From Candidatus Bathyarchaeota archaeon (GTDB taxonomy: Archaea; Thermoproteota; Bathyarchaeia; 40CM-2-53-6; RBG-13-38-9): a DNA stretch of 9,778 nucleotides. The stretch's first letter is position 1; every line of letters begins with the position of its first letter. The notes under the pieces are model-generated. The model was not told the DNA's origin. It worked only from the letters and a program-made list of their open reading frames with translations, and did not search any database. The position numbers and the translations under genes are program-made. Shown piece by piece: positions 1-6,844 of this stretch. Where the stretch lies: assembly GCA_030671315.1 (NCBI GenBank), contig DAOUZW010000030.1, positions 1-9,778 on the forward strand. The letters are read 5' to 3'.

Positions 1-388
1 CTGTTTTCACTATTTGAAAGTCCCAGTCTCCAAAATAATGTTTGAATAAGCCTTTCTGACATCTGGCTGTTCCTACAACCTTGGCGTTTGGTGCAAACTT
101 TAGAATCTCTGAAATTGAACCTGAATGATCAGGTTCAACATGATTAGCAATTATATAGTCTATCTTGTCAGGTTCAACTATCTCTCGAATCCTTCTTATC
201 ATCTCATCTTTGAAGTTGGTGTAGACACTATCTATAAGAGCGATTTTTTCATCAACGATCAAATAGGAGTTATATGTTGTTCCACGATGTGTGGTATATG
301 AAAAACCATGAAAGTTCCTTATGTTCCAGTCAATAGCTCCCACCCAATAGATATTGTCTAAAAGTTTTACTGGAGACAATGACGTCAC
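1..388 (-). CDS. fprA: Flavodiiron protein (A-type flavoprotein), N-terminal part
   Basis: Partial gene; the 3' end lies beyond base 1. Translation of the reverse strand gives 129 residues of the metallo-beta-lactamase-fold domain. The di-iron ligand motif H-x-E-x-D-H is visible as NHVEPDHSG (about residues 82-90), after the family-typical N-terminal IYWVGAIDW and a THRGTTYNSYLI segment. Family knowledge: flavodiiron proteins are cytosolic and reduce O2 to water and/or NO to N2O using a di-iron centre and an FMN flavodoxin domain, which should lie off the window. The start is uncertain. GTG at 388 has no separate ribosome binding site, whereas TTG at 379-377 has GGTGA (389-385) five bases upstream, so the true start may be the TTG. 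Substrate (O2 or NO) cannot be decided here. It fits oxidative defence in an anaerobe. Confidence 0.93.
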   Translation of the reverse strand, partial: MTSLSPVKLLDNIYWVGAIDWNIRNFHGFSYTTHRGTTYNSYLIVDEKIALIDSVYTNFKDEMIRRIREIVEPDKIDYIIANHVEPDHSGSISEILKFAPNAKVVGTARCQKGLFKHYFGDWDFQIVKT

Positions 389-441
389 CTTACGGTAGGA
401 AAGAGGTAATCGGTATTCATAAACTCTTTTGTAATTTGCAT
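385..441 (-). CDS. Possible 18-codon leader ORF upstream of the flavodiiron gene
   Basis: Tentative. On the minus strand ATG at 441-439 opens an 18-codon frame (MQITKEFMNTDYLFPTVR) whose TGA (387-385) overlaps the GTG candidate start of the flavodiiron gene as GTGA. A GAGAGG-like purine run lies directly before the ATG. Its position just after the expected transcription start would suit a translationally coupled leader, but no homology is recognised and an ORF this short can occur by chance. Confidence 0.2.
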   Translation of the reverse strand: MQITKEFMNTDYLFPTVR

Positions 442-468
442 CCTCTCAGACTATTCTCAATTTGATTT

Positions 469-476
469 TTTTTAAA
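469..476 (-). promoter_or_regulatory. TATA-like element for the flavodiiron gene
   Basis: Reverse-strand TTTAAAAA in an A/T-rich tract. An archaeal TATA box about 25 bases from its start site would place transcription start near 447, just before the leader ORF and about 60 bases before the flavodiiron start. Sequence match only. Confidence 0.35.
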
Positions 477-535
477 TTTTTATTGTAAGTGAAATTGATA
501 TTTCTATTTATCAGGAAGATATCATGTAATTTTTT

Positions 536-1903
536 TCACTTTCTATTCTTTATTCTCTTCAAGAATAGGTTAACCGCATTTTCCCTCAAGATCTTCTTAG
601 CCAAAGATTTTGCGTGCTCTAATTTTAGATCACCATTTTCTACTTTTTGAATTAGTACTTTAGAAACGTTTTCTCTTGCAATAATTGAATGGCCATAACT
701 TCCCTCAACAAAGACATAATCCCCTCCAAAACCAAGTATTTTGTTAGATGGTACTGTATCGATCCATTCAGAAAGTGCTCCTCTAGCAACATAAGGTGAA
801 ATTAGATGAAGCCACGCAAGATCAAGATAGACATTAGGAAAGGTCTTAGCAAGTGCAGAAGATTCTCCGATAAAAGGATAGCCGCCATGGAATAAGTCGA
901 ATTTCACATTTCTGTATTCGGTAAATAGATTTGTCAGATTCAAGGGATTAGTATTTGAGAGAAGATTCTCATTTCCTTCATGGAATCCTGTGTGTATCTG
1001 CATTGGTACTGAATGTTGTCCGGCGAGTTGTATGACTTTATGAGTCATGAAATCATGTAATGGCTTTGAGTCTTGAAGTGATATTCCTTCAGGTACTGTT
1101 ATCCTAACACCATCTGCATCTGTCCTACGAAATGTCTCTTGAGAGAATATCTCGTTAAAGATTTTCTCCGCTTCGTGGAAAGTTGCTTTTTCGAATTTGA
1201 TTGAACGTCGATATCCAAGCCATAGTTTCACAGCAGCAATATCATTTGAAATTTCTTGAAATTCAAGTTCCAAATTCTTTACAAGATCTCCCAGTGTATG
1301 TATAGTTGTATTCCTACGATGAGCTATACCTTCAATATCATATCGGTCTTGAGGAAGTATGAAATCTTCGAATCTATGAACGGGTAAAAAAAATGATCTA
1401 TCAACATCGAGTAATTTTTTTACAGAAAGAGTGTTCCAGATTGCGTAGCCTTTTGGTTTTAAAAGAGTATCTTGAATGGAGATGTCGATTCTTGATTTAT
1501 CTTTAAGAACCCACTTGTATAATCCTATCTTATTCCTTTCCTTCATTTTCTTACTTATCTGTTTGTATGTTTTCTCATTGATTTCAACTCCATATAGATC
1601 TTTGGCTGCAATGTTTAGAACTCTCGCATATGACGTATTCTTGATCTCTTCCCAATAGGGCGAGAAAATCTGCCAACGTTTCTCCAATGACTTAGAAGGA
1701 TTAAGGATCATCTGATAATCTTTGTAGGATAACCCAGAAGATATCAGATCTGATGAAGCATATTGGAGGAAGAAAACAGATAAGACATCTACATCCAAGT
1801 TAATTCTATTATTTTCTCTCTGCAAATGCTCATGTGTATCGATTAACTTCGTTAGTTCAACAACTTTTCGTATTTCTCGTGATTCTTTGCTATTTTCACT
1901 CAA
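536..1903 (-). CDS. Amidohydrolase-2 family metal-dependent hydrolase
   Basis: 455 residues with the amidohydrolase (TIM-barrel) metal signature in order: D-T-H-E-H (His24, His26) near the N-terminus, AVKLWLGY (Lys226), QIHTGFHEGN (His304, His308), DLFHGGYPF (His339) and GFGGDY (Asp395). The segment PFIGESSALAKTFPNVYLDLAW after His339 resembles the amidohydrolase part of FluG-like proteins and distant uronate-isomerase relatives, so hydrolysis or isomerisation of a small organic acid or amide is likely. The substrate is unknown. The protein is cytosolic; no signal peptide is visible. Start is TTG: an in-frame TAA immediately precedes it, and GGAG lies about 12 bases upstream. An in-frame mini-ORF (ATG at 1921, five codons, TAA) abuts the TTG exactly. 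It is a single gene with its own TATA-like promoter, same strand as the flavodiiron gene with a 147-base gap. Confidence 0.85.
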   Translation of the reverse strand: MSENSKESREIRKVVELTKLIDTHEHLQRENNRINLDVDVLSVFFLQYASSDLISSGLSYKDYQMILNPSKSLEKRWQIFSPYWEEIKNTSYARVLNIAAKDLYGVEINEKTYKQISKKMKERNKIGLYKWVLKDKSRIDISIQDTLLKPKGYAIWNTLSVKKLLDVDRSFFLPVHRFEDFILPQDRYDIEGIAHRRNTTIHTLGDLVKNLELEFQEISNDIAAVKLWLGYRRSIKFEKATFHEAEKIFNEIFSQETFRRTDADGVRITVPEGISLQDSKPLHDFMTHKVIQLAGQHSVPMQIHTGFHEGNENLLSNTNPLNLTNLFTEYRNVKFDLFHGGYPFIGESSALAKTFPNVYLDLAWLHLISPYVARGALSEWIDTVPSNKILGFGGDYVFVEGSYGHSIIARENVSKVLIQKVENGDLKLEHAKSLAKKILRENAVNLFLKRIKNRK

Positions 1904-1960
1904 TTATGTTTGCAACTCCATTGATCATCGTGCGCTAAATTATTGAATTATAGATTTCAG

Positions 1961-1969
1961 TTTTTATAA
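1961..1969 (-). promoter_or_regulatory. TATA box of the amidohydrolase gene
   Basis: Reverse-strand TTATAAAAA, close to the archaeal TATA consensus, about 58 bases upstream of the TTG start. The expected transcription start is near 1938, leaving a leader of roughly 35 bases that contains the GGAG ribosome binding site. Confidence 0.5.
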
Positions 1970-1995
1970 TAAAATATTATTTCTTATTTATACGA

Positions 1996-2376
1996 TCAAA
2001 GAATATCGAGGACTTTTTGGAGTTTTGATTCTACTTTGTTTGCCAATTGGTTAAGATCATCGTTATTCAGAATCTTCATCATTTCCGTGGGTTTTTGGAT
2101 TGATATTTGTACTCCATCACCTGATTCATACACTATCACGTTGCATGGAAGCAATGTTCCCACTTCTTTTTCCATATCTAAAGCTTCCTTAGCAAATGAT
2201 GGGTTACATGCGCCAAGGATCTTATAGTTTTGATATTCAACATTTAATTTCTTTTTTAGTGTCTCTTTGACATCAATCTGAGTTATTATACCGAAACCTT
2301 GATCTTTGAGAACCGTCTGAACTTTTTCAATCGCTTGTTCGAAAGGAATATTCAATTTTTTCATCATATTTGTCAT
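1996..2376 (-). CDS. DUF302 domain protein
   Basis: 126 residues covering a complete DUF302 domain. Family-like segments are FEQAIEKVQTVLKDQGFGI (about 12-30), then YKILGACNPSFAKEAL (51-66) and EVGTLLPCNVIVYES (70-84), followed by a C-terminal amphipathic helix. Cys57 and Cys78 sit in these conserved blocks. DUF302 has no established biochemical role; members are often found near redox or metal genes. It starts with ATG at 2376, with GTGAT (complementary to the archaeal 16S 3' end) six bases upstream. ATG codons at M4 and M5 are alternatives. It is divergent from a thioredoxin gene, with mirrored promoter elements between them (see 2430-2475), which suggests shared control and possibly a shared thiol-redox role. 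That link is inference. Confidence 0.85.
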   Translation of the reverse strand: MTNMMKKLNIPFEQAIEKVQTVLKDQGFGIITQIDVKETLKKKLNVEYQNYKILGACNPSFAKEALDMEKEVGTLLPCNVIVYESGDGVQISIQKPTEMMKILNNDDLNQLANKVESKLQKVLDIL

Positions 2377-2429
2377 GATATAATCACTGATTACTACATG
2401 TATTATGTTTGGTAAAGATGTGATGTTAT

Positions 2430-2475
2430 AATCTCTAGATTAAAGGATTTCATATATGACGATGGTCTAGAGATT
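2430..2475. promoter_or_regulatory. Divergent promoter with inverted-repeat operator candidate
   Basis: AATCTCTAGA (2430-2439) and TCTAGAGATT (2466-2475) form a perfect 10-bp inverted repeat with a 26-base spacer. Reading outward, each arm runs directly into a TATA-like sequence: TCTAGAGATT-ATAAC toward DUF302 and TCTAGAGATT-TAAAAG toward thioredoxin. Each arm therefore occupies the BRE/TATA position of its own promoter. This suits a shared operator or matched BRE elements for two co-regulated genes. A second TATA-like stretch closer to thioredoxin (about 2527-2537) may be its real promoter. Confidence 0.45.
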
Positions 2476-2576
2476 TAAAAGATATTTATTTAATCATTAA
2501 CACACATTAAAAATAATTTATCGATATTAAATTATATCTCATCAATAGCAAAATGAAAATATTGTTAGTGATTGTC

Positions 2577-2951
2577 ATGAATTCAGATCAAACAATAAAG
2601 ATTGATGGAATGAATTGGAAAGATGAAGTTCTTAAAGCAGAATTACCGGTTGTTGTTGAATTTTTCTCACCAACATGTCCATATTGTCGACAACTGACGC
2701 CAATATTTCAAAAACTTTCTGAGGAATATCTTCAGAAAATGAAATTTGGAATGGTTGATACTTCAAAGAATAATGAAATAGCATCCGGTTATGGGGTAAT
2801 GGGAGTTCCTACTTTGAAATTCTTTTGTGCTGGTCGCCCAATATACGAGATCGTCGGTCTGAGATCAGAAAACGAACTGAGAGAAGAACTGGAGAAGGTC
2901 CTAAGTATACATACTAAATGTGTATCTCAAAGCTCTCCACTCTATGCTTAG
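2577..2951 (+). CDS. Thioredoxin-like protein with CPYC active site
   Basis: Small cytosolic thiol-disulfide oxidoreductase of the thioredoxin fold, 124 residues from the start chosen here. It shows VVVEFFSPTCPYCRQ with the redox pair Cys34/Cys37, the buried VDTSKN region, and the cis-proline turn GVPTLKFF about 40 residues later. The active-site dipeptide is PY, as in glutaredoxins, where classical thioredoxins have GP. The rest of the sequence is thioredoxin-like, so the redox potential may be shifted. The tail carries one extra Cys. An upstream in-frame ATG at 2553 would add eight residues (KILLVIV). I prefer ATG 2577 because GTGAT lies four bases before it, while 2553 has no ribosome binding site. 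It is divergent from DUF302 and convergent with hisS. Confidence 0.9.
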   Translation: MNSDQTIKIDGMNWKDEVLKAELPVVVEFFSPTCPYCRQLTPIFQKLSEEYLQKMKFGMVDTSKNNEIASGYGVMGVPTLKFFCAGRPIYEIVGLRSENELREELEKVLSIHTKCVSQSSPLYA

Positions 2952-3022
2952 AAAAAATTGGAAAATTATTAATTGGTGTGGTGGCGTACGTTAAAATTGA
3001 ATATTATAGCTAGCCAGTTACC

Positions 3023-4339
3023 TCATGTTTTAGAAATGAATTTGATTGCTTCTTGAAGGTTCAAATCTTGCTCAGTATGCTTCGACATGTCTCGCAACTT
3101 TATTATGCCTTTTTGCAACTCTTGCTGACCAAGTATTATTGCATAGGGTATATTATTGGAGTCAACATACTCTAACTGTTTTCGTAGTGTCCGTTTTTTC
3201 AAATCGAAATCTGCAGAAATATTCATTTCTCGTAATTGTCGGACAATATTCCAGGATTCTTTTCGAACTGTATCGTTTACGGTTACGACAAATACTTGGG
3301 GAATCTGACTTAGCTTTGGAAAGAGCTTTTCTCTTTCCATCGATATCATTATTCTGTCGATACCTCCGGCCACGCCTGTGGCTGGCATATCTCTTTTCCC
3401 ATAATTTTTGCATAGACCATCATATCTTCCTCCGGCAAATATTGCGCCAATATCTTCACCTTGTTTATCGTAAGCTTCAAAGACGAGACCATCATAATAC
3501 CCTATTCCTCTAACTATACTATAATCATAGACGCAACGGTCGATTCTTCCGAAATCGTCTAGTATGTCTGCAAGTCTCCTCAGTTCCTCGAGTCCTTTTC
3601 TTCCTATATCTTCAAGTCCCTGAGGTTCATTGGATAGAACATCATCTGCCTTACCTTTGAGGCTTGCAAAATCCATGATTTCTTCGATAGTCTTTTCTTC
3701 TATGCTAAGTGATCTCAATTCTTCGATTATTTTTTGTTTTGATAATTTTCCTATTTTATCCATCACTCGTATTGTTGCTTCGATCTTATTTTGAGAACTA
3801 AAATCTCTAGATTTGAGATATCCTTCAGTCAATTTCCTATTACTTACTCGAACTTCGTATTCGTGAAGTCCTAGTTCCTCTAGGATATCCATTCCCAGGC
3901 ATATGACTTCCGCATCAGCTTCTTGCTTTTCTGAGCCATATATCTCCGCATCCCATTGTGAGAAATTTCTATATCTAGCAAATTGTGGTTCATCATACCT
4001 CCACATCTCAGAAATAGCATAAAGTTTGATGGGCTCTGGAAGCTCTAGACGATTAGCCACCATTCTGGTAATGCCAACAGTAAGGTCAAAACGTAAGCCC
4101 AGTTTTCTACCAGATTTATCTTCGAACCAATAAATTTCATTTCTAATATCGGGGCCTGACTTTGCCTCTAAGGTAGAAAGGTTTTCTATAGCAGTCGGTT
4201 CAACCTTTTTGAAACCATATATAACCATATTCTTCTGGATTTGTCTCTCCATCCAATTACGCTTTGACATCTCCATAGATTCGATATCTCTCATCCCTCT
4301 TGGAGGAGTAAAGGTCGGAGATTCTGACAATTTCTTCAC
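3023..4339 (-). CDS. hisS: Histidyl-tRNA synthetase
   Basis: 438 residues, normal length for a class II HisRS that charges tRNA-His. Visible in order: N-terminal TPPRGMRDI, motif 1 around YGFKKVEPTA (41-50), motif 2 from MWRYDEPQ to FSQWDAEIYG (112-135), histidine-specific VRGIGYYDGLVFEAY (276-290) with catalytic Arg277, the AGGRYDGL loop (302-309), and motif 3 GVAGGIDRI (322-330). A C-terminal anticodon-binding domain follows (about 348-438, QVFVVTV...LGQQEL). Small deviations include YYDG where most enzymes have YYTG. Start is GTG at 4339, overlapping the endA stop as GTGA. No ribosome binding site precedes it, so translation is probably coupled to endA. Second gene of an endA-hisS operon. 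Confidence 0.96.
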   Translation of the reverse strand: MKKLSESPTFTPPRGMRDIESMEMSKRNWMERQIQKNMVIYGFKKVEPTAIENLSTLEAKSGPDIRNEIYWFEDKSGRKLGLRFDLTVGITRMVANRLELPEPIKLYAISEMWRYDEPQFARYRNFSQWDAEIYGSEKQEADAEVICLGMDILEELGLHEYEVRVSNRKLTEGYLKSRDFSSQNKIEATIRVMDKIGKLSKQKIIEELRSLSIEEKTIEEIMDFASLKGKADDVLSNEPQGLEDIGRKGLEELRRLADILDDFGRIDRCVYDYSIVRGIGYYDGLVFEAYDKQGEDIGAIFAGGRYDGLCKNYGKRDMPATGVAGGIDRIMISMEREKLFPKLSQIPQVFVVTVNDTVRKESWNIVRQLREMNISADFDLKKRTLRKQLEYVDSNNIPYAIILGQQELQKGIIKLRDMSKHTEQDLNLQEAIKFISKT

Positions 4340-4881
4340 GTACTTTGATCGTTCTTAGGGGGTTCAGCTTTGTTCTTTTGGAAAATCATCTCTCCAATTG
4401 AGTAGTACACAAGATCAGTTCTTCTATCAATGACAGATAGGATGAGTTCTTTCTTTTGTCTTGCTGCATATCTTAATAGATTGGTAAGTTCATTAAGGCT
4501 GAACTCTCCCCCCTCATAGACGATAGAGATGAGACGTCTCTCAGCTCCTTTACCGTGAATCTCAAAATCAACCTTCTTGGTCTCACGAACAATGTATCCT
4601 CGTTCTCTAAGATCACGATACACAAGATACCTTATCCAAATCTCCTGCTTTCCCATAGATAATTCTGTGACAAGATCATGAAGTGATAAAATTTCTTGTT
4701 TGTCTTTATCGGTAACTATGATTCTCCCTTTCTCAGTGAGGAAAAAAGCTTCATAAGGTGAGAGCTCCAGATTCTTACCTCGACGGATTCCAAAACCTCT
4801 ATCAAGAAATTCCATTTGTCTATCACTTTCAGGGACATAGACTCGTCTTTTTTTAAAATACGCATCGAGAGCCTCACTCAA
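4336..4881 (-). CDS. endA: tRNA-splicing endonuclease subunit, probably structural (non-catalytic)
   Basis: 181 residues. The N-terminal half (1-80) has the EndA-type SPYEAFFLTEKG segment. The C-terminal half begins at IWIRYLVYRDLRERGYIVRE (81-100), the hallmark of the nuclease domain, and ends with LILSVIDRRTDLVYYSI. Archaeal EndA cuts the bulge-helix-bulge motif of introns with a Tyr-His-Lys triad. By my alignment from memory, the usual D-F-x-V-Tyr is DFEIH here (His109), the usual G-His is GAERR (Ala113), and only Lys144 may remain. This fits the structural subunit of a heterotetrameric enzyme, with the catalytic subunit elsewhere. Start is TTG at 4881: an in-frame TGA lies two codons upstream, and GTGAT lies eight bases before it. 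Operon with hisS (4-base overlap); divergent from mtnA. Confidence 0.88.
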   Translation of the reverse strand: MSEALDAYFKKRRVYVPESDRQMEFLDRGFGIRRGKNLELSPYEAFFLTEKGRIIVTDKDKQEILSLHDLVTELSMGKQEIWIRYLVYRDLRERGYIVRETKKVDFEIHGKGAERRLISIVYEGGEFSLNELTNLLRYAARQKKELILSVIDRRTDLVYYSIGEMIFQKNKAEPPKNDQST

Positions 4882-5002
4882 TTTTCATCATCACTCGCTA
4901 ACTTGATAGGGATAGATATCCTATTAATGGTAGGTTATAGATGTTCTTGGATATGCAATCTCTTAATGAATATGTTCAATTTGATTGCCAGGGTGTGGTT
5001 TA

Positions 5003-6046
5003 TTGAGTGATTTTTTCGAACTTAGATCGGTGAAATGGAAAAATGGGAAAGTCGTATTGGTAGATCAAACCAAGATTCCAAATAAGCTCACTTATGTCAG
5101 TTGTAGAACTTACAAAGATGTTGCTAACGCGATAAAAGCTATGGTTGTTCGTGGTGCACCTGCAATAGGTGTTGCGGCTGCTATGGGTCTTGCACTTGTT
5201 GCCTATCAAAGTAGAGCAAAGACGAAAAAACTTTTTTTAAAAGAGCTGAAATCAGCGGCATCGAAGTTAGCTGCTACAAGGCCGACTGCAGTGAACCTTT
5301 CTTGGGGCCTTAAAGAAATTATTAAAATTGCAGAGCAATCTTCCGACGATACTAAGACGATCAAGACTATCATCATTAGAAAAGCTATACAAATGGCTGA
5401 AGATGACGTTCAAGCAAATCTTAAAATTGGTAAATATGGGGAGCCGCTGTTAGCCAATGAAGATACTGTTCTCACTCATTGCAATGCGGGAGCTCTTGCA
5501 ACTGTTGGTTACGGAACAGCTCTGGCACCCATAAGAACCTCCGTAAAGCAAGGTAAACGGATAAAAGTTATTGCAAGTGAAACGAGACCTCGACTTCAAG
5601 GAGCCCGATTGACCGCATTTGAGCTATCGAGAGATGGGATCCCTGTTAGAATAATAACGGATAATATGATTGGGCACTTTATGCGACAAGGTATAGTTGA
5701 CAAAGTTATTGTGGGGGCTGATAGGATTGTCAATGATGGAGTCTTCAACAAAATTGGAACATATACTCTCGCAATAACTTCTAGATATCATAAAATTCCT
5801 TTTTATGTTGCAGCTCCAATTTCAACCCTTGATCTATTGAACTCTAGTGATAATGTTGTAATTGAAGAGAGAAGTACGAGAGAACTCACACATATCTCCA
5901 ATAAACGAATATATCCAAAAAATGTCGATACTATTAATCCAGCTTTTGATTTTACACCGTTCGATCTGGTTGATGCAATAATCACTGACGAAGGAGTGAT
6001 GAATCAACCCGTGAGAGATAAAATATTGAAATTCAATAAAAAATAA
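5003..6046 (+). CDS. mtnA: S-methyl-5-thioribose-1-phosphate isomerase
   Basis: 347 residues of the eIF2B-related isomerase family. The enzyme converts methylthioribose-1-phosphate to methylthioribulose-1-phosphate in methionine salvage. Diagnostic segments are VVRGAPAIGVAAA (48-60), THCNAGALATVGYGTAL (catalytic Cys160), ASETRPRLQGARLTAFEL, VGADRI (catalytic Asp240) and NKIGTYTLA. The CNAGALAT block favours MtnA over ribose-1,5-bisphosphate isomerase or an initiation-factor subunit. TTG at 5003 was chosen because GGGTG lies seven bases upstream, and it puts the catalytic residues at 160 and 240, the numbering I recall for Bacillus MtnA. An in-frame TTG at 4985 would add six residues. Divergent from endA, and convergent with the GfcR-like gene, only seven bases apart. 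Confidence 0.93.
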   Translation: MSDFFELRSVKWKNGKVVLVDQTKIPNKLTYVSCRTYKDVANAIKAMVVRGAPAIGVAAAMGLALVAYQSRAKTKKLFLKELKSAASKLAATRPTAVNLSWGLKEIIKIAEQSSDDTKTIKTIIIRKAIQMAEDDVQANLKIGKYGEPLLANEDTVLTHCNAGALATVGYGTALAPIRTSVKQGKRIKVIASETRPRLQGARLTAFELSRDGIPVRIITDNMIGHFMRQGIVDKVIVGADRIVNDGVFNKIGTYTLAITSRYHKIPFYVAAPISTLDLLNSSDNVVIEERSTRELTHISNKRIYPKNVDTINPAFDFTPFDLVDAIITDEGVMNQPVRDKILKFNKK

Positions 6047-6053
6047 ATATTAT

Positions 6054-6797
6054 TCAGTCAGTTGGTGTCATTTCTGGCACTTGATAAGCGACTTCTATAG
6101 GACAATTAGCTATGTCTTCAATCAGACTTTTCCATTCTTGACCCACAGATATTAAAGCATAGATGCCGGTGACTTCTGACTTAGCTTTTCGTACTATGTT
6201 AATGAGCGCCCTTTGTGTTTCTCCACTACCGATCACATCATCGACGATACATACACAATCTCTTTTTCTAAACATGTTTCTAGGGACATAATAGCTCATC
6301 ACCATTGCGGATTTGTGTGGTATGTAGATCTCTTCAATAAATTCACCAACACCAACCTCTCTAGTTTTTTTTGCTACGATCAAAGGAACACTTAATCTAT
6401 GCGCTAATAGTGTCGCTAAAGGTATTCCATCGGTTTCAGGCGTGAGTACCTTAGTCACTCTTTGTCCAGCGAATTTGTTAACCGCTTGCTGGACAGCACG
6501 TTCAAGAAGCATTGTATCAGAAATGACTTTTGTATTATCGAAATATCCTAGTTCATCAAATATTATTCTTCTCTGGATCTCAGTTTCAATTCGCATTATG
6601 TTTTCTAATTTCTTATTGATGTCCTGAGCTCTCTCTATTGTTGGTAGAACATGTCCTTTGACGTATCTGCTGAGAACTGTTTCAGGTAGACCAATTAACT
6701 GTGATAACTCACGGTATGTATAATATTTCTTAGCTAAATTGAGGAGTTCCGTGACCATTAACTTATATCTTAGGTCAACAATCCTCGAACCAGCCAA
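6054..6797 (-). CDS. gfcR: GfcR-type HTH/phosphoribosyltransferase-fold regulator
   Basis: 247 residues in two parts. Residues about 14-53 form a helix-turn-helix (YTYRELSQLIGLPETVLSRYVKG). Residues about 95-240 form a type I phosphoribosyltransferase fold with the PRPP loop CIVDDVIGSGETQ (183-195) and an upstream LTPETDGIPLA block. Archaeal proteins of this build, resembling orotate phosphoribosyltransferase, are classed as GfcR. The haloarchaeal member is a DNA-binding activator of sugar-degradation genes, while targets elsewhere are largely unknown. It probably binds DNA and senses PRPP or a nucleotide; whether it also has enzyme activity cannot be told. Start is TTG at 6797, with GGGTG five bases upstream; an internal ATG (M14) is less likely because the preceding IVDLRYKL looks like domain sequence. 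Downstream of dut by 47 bases, with its own promoter-like element. Confidence 0.85.
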   Translation of the reverse strand: MAGSRIVDLRYKLMVTELLNLAKKYYTYRELSQLIGLPETVLSRYVKGHVLPTIERAQDINKKLENIMRIETEIQRRIIFDELGYFDNTKVISDTMLLERAVQQAVNKFAGQRVTKVLTPETDGIPLATLLAHRLSVPLIVAKKTREVGVGEFIEEIYIPHKSAMVMSYYVPRNMFRKRDCVCIVDDVIGSGETQRALINIVRKAKSEVTGIYALISVGQEWKSLIEDIANCPIEVAYQVPEMTPTD

Positions 6798-6812
6798 AAA
6801 AACACCCGCCTC

Positions 6813-6837
6813 TATACATCATAATGTAAAGTGTATA
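6813..6837. promoter_or_regulatory. Nested inverted repeats before the gfcR-like gene
   Basis: TATACA (6813-6818) and TGTATA (6832-6837) are inverted arms 13 bases apart, and TACAT/ATGTA (6815-6819, 6824-6828) form a second, nested repeat. On the minus strand TTATACA near 6833-6839 could be the TATA box, giving a short leader holding the GGGTG ribosome binding site. A symmetric site over a regulator's own promoter suggests autoregulation. The arms are short and AT-rich, so this is tentative. Confidence 0.35.
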
Positions 6838-6844
6838 ACATTTT

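Noticed and set aside
3046..3513. 155-codon open frame on the plus strand opposite hisS
   Set aside because: Lies wholly antisense to strongly conserved HisRS coding sequence and has no protein-like features; a shadow frame.
3802..3811. Third copy of AATCTCTAGA, inside hisS
   Set aside because: It encodes ordinary HisRS residues (SRDF) and has no promoter context; most likely coincidence.
4908..4926. Imperfect palindrome TAGGGATAG/ATATCCTA between endA and mtnA
   Set aside because: Arms match only with a bulge and it is not clearly placed relative to a TATA box, so it is not reported as an operator.
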